Shown here one piece after another: positions 58,681 to 64,000 of a stretch of 64,000 nt of DNA (position 1 is its first letter; the number at the start of each line of letters is the position of its first letter). The stretch is from Pogonophryne albipinna (lineage: Eukaryota; Chordata; Actinopteri; Perciformes; Artedidraconidae): the NCBI GenBank assembly GCA_028583405.1, contig JAPTMU010000085.1, positions 173,863 to 237,862 on the forward strand, given 5' to 3'. Below the pieces are notes generated by a model. It did no database searches. It was not told the DNA's origin and worked only from the letters and a program-made list of their open reading frames with translations. A program made the translations under genes and the position numbers.

Positions 58681-58688
58681 GAGGGAAC

Positions 58689-59110
58689 ACAACGCAGACA
58701 GGAAACCAAAGACAGATCTAAACAAGACAAAACACAACGCAGACAGGAAACCAAAGACAGATCTAAACAAGACAAAACACAACGCAGACAGGAAACCAAA
58801 GACAGATCTAAACAAGACAAAACACAACGCAGACAGAAAACCAAAGACAGATCTAGACAAGACAAAACACAACGCAGACAGAAAACCAAAGACAGATCTA
58901 GACAAGACAAAACACAACGCAGACAGAAAACCAAAGACAGATCTAGACAAGACAAAACACAATGCAGACAGAAAACCAAAGACAGATCTAGACAAGACAA
59001 AACACAACGCAGACAGAAAAACCAAAGACAGATCTAGACAAGACAAAACACAACGCAGACAGAAAACCAAAGACAGATCTAAACAAGACAAAACACAACG
59101 CAGACAGATC
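58689..59110. repeat. 45-bp minisatellite inside LTR 2
   Basis: About nine units containing GCAGACAGAAAACCAAAG and ACAGATCTAAACAAGAC, with two alternating variants (GGAAACC/AAAACC, CTAAAC/CTAGAC). LTR 1 has only about two. Long frames on both strands (129-243 codons) are artefacts of the 45-bp period. Confidence 0.93.
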
Positions 59111-59699
59111 GTGACAGTTTTTAATGCTTCCCTGATCTGTAAATTAGAGGTGAACTGTGTTTTTAGTGCTGATGAGCTTATCTCCATGTTTGACTCGACA
59201 TGCATACTAATACTGGATTCTGTTGCTCCTTTTACGCTTAGACGCACCAAAGTTCTCTCAGAGCCGTGGCTTAATGACTGTACTCGCGCTCTCAGACGCG
59301 CTTGCAGGCGTGCAGAGAGAAAATGGAAAAAGGATAAACTCCATGTCTCCTTAGAAATCCTTCGTGCTTGCCTTTCCGACAACCAGACGGCAGTCAAAGC
59401 AGCCAGAGCACATTTCTCTGTTAATCTCCAAAAACAGCCATAAACCCCAGGTTCTTTTTAATGTCCTCAACTCGATCATTAATCCCTGTGATGTTTCTTC
59501 TATTGTGCCATCACCTACGATAAGTTTCTGTCAAAATCCCTCAACCAATAGGAGGCCAGGTGTCCTTGCGGGTGCGTTCGCTTTACTTATTACAGCGTCC
59601 CGTAAGGGTGGTTACTCTTTAGTTTATAAACTACCGCCCTCCACGGCTTTATACCATAACATGTTCTTCACTTGTTTAATTTACAACTTTTGGGGGGGG

Positions 59700-60008
59700 A
59701 AAGCACGGTTAGTATATATATACCAGCACCTTACATAATAGCTACGTTTTCTTTTTGCACGTGGAGATGTGGACGCGTAAATCGCGCAGATTACATACAT
59801 ATAAACCTGTGACGGAAACCCCTCTTGTCTGTCAGTGTGATTATGACTGATTTTATAAAAGTAGCGAAGTAACGCGTGTCGGGGCAATGTTAGTAACTGT
59901 AGTGTGATTACTGAATTATAAAAGTAGCGCATTACACTACTCCGTTACCGAGAAAAGTAATATTATTACAGTAACGCGTTGCTTTGTAACGCGTTACACC
60001 CAACTCTG
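59700..60008. mobile_element. DNA-transposon fragment inside LINE
   Basis: Ends ACGCGTTACACCCAACTCTG (complement CAGAGTTGGGTGTAACGCGT), preceded by GTAACGCGTTGCTTTGTAAC and repeated AAAAGTAGCG words, a pattern of a common non-autonomous fish DNA transposon end. The left end is uncertain, lying somewhere between 59545 and 59710. Confidence 0.5.
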
Positions 60009-61046
60009 CTAATAAACACCTCTCTTAGCTCAGGATGTGTCCCAGCTGCCTTCAAACATGCCGTGGTTAAGCCACTACTTAAAAAGAAAAATCTCGATCC
60101 CTCCATTTTCGCAAATTTCAGGCCCATCTCCCAGCTACCTTTTTTATCTAAAGCCCTGGAGCGAGTAGTCTACGCCCAGCTGCAGTCTTTTTTAACCACG
60201 CATGGCATCCATGAAAAGTTTCAGTCTGGCTTTAAACCCATGCATAGTACTGAAACAGCCCTTTGAAGAGTTTTTAATGATCTGCTCCTAGCTGCCGACT
60301 CAGGCAGCCCAGCTGTTCTGGTGCTGTTGGACCTGACAGCTGCCTTTGACACTGTGGACCATAGCATCCTGTTGTCACGGCTTGAACAGTCCGCAGGCAT
60401 CACAGGCTCTGCTCTTGCATGGTTCAGGTCCTACCTGACAGACCGCAGCTTCTCAGTGCAGCTAGGTACCTTCTCCTCTGCCAAAGCCCCTCTTACCTGT
60501 GGGGTTCCCCAAGGCTCGATCCTGGGCCCCATCCTCTTTTTACTGTACATACTGCCCCTAGGTTCAATTCTCACTAAACACAATATTCCCTTCCATTGTT
60601 ACGCTGACGATGTACAGATCTATCTGCCTCTCAAAGCAAACACTCATTACAGCAGTTGATGGACTGCTTGACAGAGATCAAATCCTGGCTGAGCCAAAAT
60701 GTCCTCAACCTCAATGAGAGCAAGACTGAGGTCATCTTTTTTGGACCCCAACCTCCAGCCCAAAACATCCTCCCCTCTGTCATGAACCTTGGAGTGACCT
60801 TCACTAGCACTTTTAAATTCGACAAGCAGGTCAGCACCGTAGTCAAGACCTGCTTTTTTTTTTAAATAAGACTATTGGCTAAGACCAAGTCGTATTTACC
60901 TTTTAAAGACCTAGAAAGGGTTATTAATGCCTTTGTTATCTCAAGACTGGACTATTGCAATGCTCTGTATGTGTGTATGGACCAGGCCTCAATTAGACGC
61001 CTGCAGCTAGTCCAGAACGCAGCTGCACGTCTTCTGACTGGCCACA

Positions 61047-61150
61047 AAAAGGCGTGTGGTGCAGTGGGTTGAGCGTTGGTGTTGGGATCAGGAGGTCACA
61101 GGTTCAAACCCCACTGCAGTCAGCATGACATTGTGTCCCTGAGACACTTC
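61047..61150 (+). mobile_element. tRNA-derived SINE fragment inside LINE
   Basis: A-box-like TGGTGCAGTGGGTTGAGCG and B-box GGTTCAAACCCC about 34 bases apart, followed by TGTGTCCCTGAGACACTTCA. Inserted in the LINE between LLTGHKKA and the HWLPI codons. Related in type to the fragment at 23551-23617. Confidence 0.65.
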
Positions 61151-61800
61151 ACCCCAAATTGCTCACTGCACTGGCTTCCAATTCGGTACAGAATTGATTT
61201 TAAACTTATTTTATTTGTTTTCAAAGCCCTAAATGGGCTGGCTCCGGCCTATATAGTTGAACTCCTCCAGCGCTACACCCCAGGCAGAGCCTTAAGGTCT
61301 GCTGACCAGCTGCTGCTGGTAGTGCCCAAGACCAGGCTCAAAACTCGACGGCACCGAGCCTTCGCAGCAGCTGGCCCCAGGCTCTGGAACACTCTGCCGA
61401 TGTGAGGTCGGCCCAGACCCTGGATACGGGTCCAGGTTCCTGCTGTGCGGACTGAGGCTGGGAAAAGGAGTATTTTTCATTATGGTCCTTGGTCTTGGAA
61501 TGACCTTCAATCACGCCTCAAACTGAGGGCACTTGTCTCAATAGCATGTTTTAAATTGAAGTTGTCTGAGGTCCTTACCTCCAGCTGCTCTTGCAGTAAT
61601 AAGCAGTGCACCTTTCTTACTGTCCTGATGTGCTCAATGTAGGGACTGCTTTTCCTCTTTTGTTTTCTTAGTTATGTTCTCTGTATTTTATATGTCTGTG
61701 TTCTGTGTAATAATGTGTAACGTTGCTGCCTTCTTGGCCAGGTCAGCTTTGCAAATGAGATTCTATCTCAATGCTTTTATCTGGTTAAATAAAAAAATAA

Positions 61801-62552
61801 ATAAAATATTGCATGTTTTAGTGCATACATTTTTATGTATGCTCTCTATGACATCAAGTCAAATTCCTCGTATGTGTAAACCTACCTGGTGATAAACCTG
61901 ATTCTGATTCAGAGACATCCGGCATCAGACGCCATGTTTGTTTACTGCTTCTCACTGGGTTCATGCTTCAGGAGAACTTCCTGATAGGTTTATGGTAGTA
62001 ATCACTTCAAAACAGTGTTCATTTTGTGAGTTATATTCAAATGTAGACTCAAAGAAAGAACAAAGTATCACATGCTTTAGGGCGGGGCTAGCTGTGATTG
62101 TTAGGTTCCAAAAAACCGAGACGGCGTCGACCAGTTTCTCTGCTTTTTTTTTGCATTTTCACTGCCCCTTGGTTCATGGTAGAAATCCACCCTGGAGTTA
62201 CGGGAGGACATTTGGGTCAAACTTGTTGATATGATTCATCTTTGTAATGTTTTATTAAAGCGTTGAGGTTTCCAGATCACAGCCCTAGTGTTTATATATT
62301 CAGTTGTAGGTTTAAACGAAATGTAATAATGTATATGTATATGTGAATGAACTACGTATAAACGCCCGTAATGTTTAATGTTAGAATTCTTTAGCTTTCT
62401 CTCTCTATTGGAATATATTCACCTTCATGTTTTATTCGTTATTTACCTCGAAAAGTTTCAGTTTATCCGAAAGTTTATTGTTCTTCATTTAGTTGCAGGA
62501 AAGGACAGTATCACCTTTGAGTTGAGTCTAACTAGTATGAAAACCCTGGGAT

Positions 62553-62555
<3 letters not shown>
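61801..62555. other. Intergenic stretch
   Basis: AT-rich. Near 61890, AACCTGATTCTGATTCAG resembles another retroelement tail. No gene supported; open frames up to 98 codons lack recognisable domains. Confidence 0.4.

Positions 62556-62611
<56 letters not shown>
62556..62611. repeat. (TG)n microsatellite
   Basis: About 55 bases of uninterrupted TG. Confidence 0.98.
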
Positions 62612-62613
<2 letters not shown>

Positions 62614-64000
62614 GAGGGGAGGTCATTACCGGACTCTGATTGGTCCCTCTGGTCCTCGGCTCGGGGGGGTTATTGGAAACTGTTCAACATGACAAACAAA
62701 CATGTTGACGGTCTGACTGACCTCTGACCTCAGGGACTTCATTAACGAACCGCGGTAACTTTGACCAGATGTTTAATTTCTAATTTACTTTACCAAGAAA
62801 GAAGAACCACGATTAAAGCAGCGGTCGGAGGAAGGGTTCCCGATGTACCAACATGTCCCTTATTTATACTAACTTATACTAAAGTATGGCTGTGTTAGGG
62901 TGAAGAGGCCCTTCTTCTTCTGTGGTGTTCCTCTCCTGTAGTTCTACAGGTGTTACTGCGTGTAAATGGTCTGAAAGGCTAAAATCCTTGAGTTTCAGTA
63001 ATAGCACCACATGCATATGAAGAATGAAGATGATGTTTTTGACTTTTTAAAAGTAAAAAATTATTTTTACATATCTGTTTTACTTGAACTCATAATTTTT
63101 AAAGGTCTTTGGTGAAAGTAAAGCAGCAGTAAACCCTGGCAGACCCCCACACTCACACAACTTAAGACTAAGACTAAGACACCACTGTTTTGCAATTTGT
63201 AAATTAGTAGAATCTACTTCGACTGTAACTTGTACATTTGAATAACTTAGGTCGCATTCACACCTAATAGTCCGTTTTCAGGTGCGCACCAGACCACAGT
63301 TTGTTACATTGCTTCATTCTTCAGAAGGTTCGGTTTGCGTTCACACGGGCAAAACTAGAACGGACTACAAACTTTAAACGCACGTCATGTGCACGGAAAT
63401 GCTGTTCAACCATTGGTCAGACATTAAGGGGTAAAAAAACGCAAATCCTGGCAATTTCTACTTTACACGACACTGTTCAACTCTTCATTCTGCTTCACTC
63501 TTTAACTAAACAACCGCGGATGTCTTGAAAGACTCTTTCGCTAAAGATTTGGAAGACATCCGCATTCTTGTGACACGTAAAGACTACGCTTCCTGTGTTT
63601 TGGTGCGGACTGCGTTCACACCAAGCGGCAAACTCTGGGGAAGAGCCGGGACGCCAATACGGAAGTGCCACATACTGCAGTTCATATATTGGCCGATAGG
63701 CGATGGCTGCAGAAAGGAGCAGTTTCCATAGACCCCCATGTTAAAATGCCCAACTTTACAGCAGAAACAAACATGTTTCTACCCCTGGCTCCATACATTT
63801 TTATTATGGATATAGTTAGATTCCACCTTCATGATTATGGATCTGTGAGTGAATTGTTTTCTAACACGACCCTTTTATTTATATTAGGTCTTAAAGTTTT
63901 TGCATAAATTAGGGCGTGGTCACTTTGATGGACATGTACATGCCTCACTGTCAGCTAACAGCAACTTGTCCACTCTGCTAGGCTACAACCATAGAGGCTA
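62612..64000. other. Intergenic DNA with dispersed-repeat fragments
   Basis: From 63250, TCGCATTCACACCTAATAG and TTGCGTTCACACGGGCAAA resemble ends of non-autonomous DNA elements in fish, similar in style to 29008. 63660-63990 (CGATAGGCGATGGCTGCAGA ... AGGGCGTGGTCACTTTGATG) looks like another common dispersed repeat. No gene supported. Confidence 0.4.

Larger units (their letters stand above)
51583..59116 (-). mobile_element. Tandem non-autonomous LTR retroelement (internal-LTR-internal-LTR)
   Basis: Read right to left: LTR (59116-57347), internal copy 2 (57346-54995), LTR (54994-54627), internal copy 1 (54626-51583, truncated by the duplication junction). LTR ends are TGTCACGATC...CCGTAACA (TGT...ACA). 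A polypurine tract of about 14 G lies next to the LTR at 54995-55015, as expected for a 3' LTR. Neither internal region encodes reverse transcriptase, RNase H or integrase, so the element depended on a helper. The first ORF starts about 20 bases after the LTR with MDPADS, a beginning I associate with fish Ty3/Gypsy-type Gag; that is memory, not a search. The shared central LTR suggests LTR-LTR recombination between tandem copies. Confidence 0.7.
57347..59116 (-). repeat. LTR 2 (1770 bp with insertion)
   Basis: Same ends as LTR 1. The extra length is a 1077-bp hAT element plus its 8-bp duplication, and about seven additional 45-bp units. The right edge joins LINE sequence directly at 59117, so the retroelement inserted into, or recombined at, a LINE. 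Confidence 0.72.
59117..61800 (+). pseudogene. L2/Jockey-like LINE ORF2 relic with 3' tail
   Basis: Starts in the linker between endonuclease and reverse transcriptase (WLNDCTRALRRACRRAERKWKKDK) and is interrupted at about 59545-60008 by other mobile DNA. It then continues into reverse transcriptase: FRPISQLPFLSKALERVV, QSGFKPMHSTETAL, VLLDLTAAFDTVDH (first catalytic Asp), GVPQGSILGPILF and CYADD (catalytic YADD). Breaks include an in-frame TGA at 60265-60267, a stop or shift near 60657-60660, a poly-T tract near 60851 and a SINE at about 61047. The 3' end (GAGATTCTATCTCAATGC, then GGTTAAATAAAAAAATAAAT) is a typical fish LINE tail. Dead element; family assigned by motif only. Confidence 0.8.

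Noticed and set aside
58648..59397. 129-codon plus and 243-codon minus frames
   Set aside because: Created by the 45-bp repeat inside LTR 2; the minus frame also runs into antisense LINE sequence.

Overview
The window is vertebrate, very probably teleost, genomic DNA. It has single-exon olfactory receptor (OR) genes of fish type, tRNA-derived SINEs, hAT-like DNA transposons, an LTR retroelement, an L2/Jockey-like LINE, long CA/TG microsatellites and a great deal of minisatellite DNA. There are no operons and no prokaryotic features. The only convincing host genes are seven intact OR genes of one closely related subfamily, each about 308-312 codons from the conserved start.

Layout. 1-12713 is almost entirely a 22-bp minisatellite, organised as a roughly 3.6 kb higher-order repeat (array plus 1.25 kb spacer) in two full copies and a third with a truncated spacer. 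12714-27869 is copy A of a segmental duplication: OR (+) at 12850, another 22-bp array, a 51-bp array, OR (-) at 18104, then 39-bp, 72-bp, CA and 28-bp arrays, a foldback element, a SINE, an AC array and OR (-) at 25883. 27870-31490 is a spacer carrying a further OR (-) at 30164, whose coding and 3' flanking sequence is an inverted copy of the 12850 locus. 31497-35938 is the 22-bp minisatellite again. 36394-51582 is copy B of the duplication in direct orientation, with the same three ORs and the same arrays but very different repeat copy numbers. 51583-59116 is a tandem internal-LTR-internal-LTR arrangement of a non-autonomous LTR retroelement on the minus strand. It has a low-complexity Gag-position ORF and is interrupted by two hAT insertions with perfect 8-bp target duplications. 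59117-61800 is a broken L2/Jockey-like LINE on the plus strand, itself hit by a DNA transposon and a SINE. 61800-64000 is intergenic with a TG microsatellite and dispersed-repeat fragments.

How it fits together. This is a rapidly evolving OR cluster in which tandem duplication, inverted repeats and minisatellites are entangled. Diagnostic substitutions are shared between inverted paralogues inside the same duplicated block, which suggests intra-block gene conversion. The 22-bp arrays sit directly 5' of three ORs, and each unit carries a match to the YY1 core CCATNTT. In copy A the array abuts a predicted 5' UTR exon and replaces the upstream sequence that copy B still has. These regulatory ideas are inference. 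Repeat boundaries, conversion tracts and splice sites were read by eye and no database search was possible.
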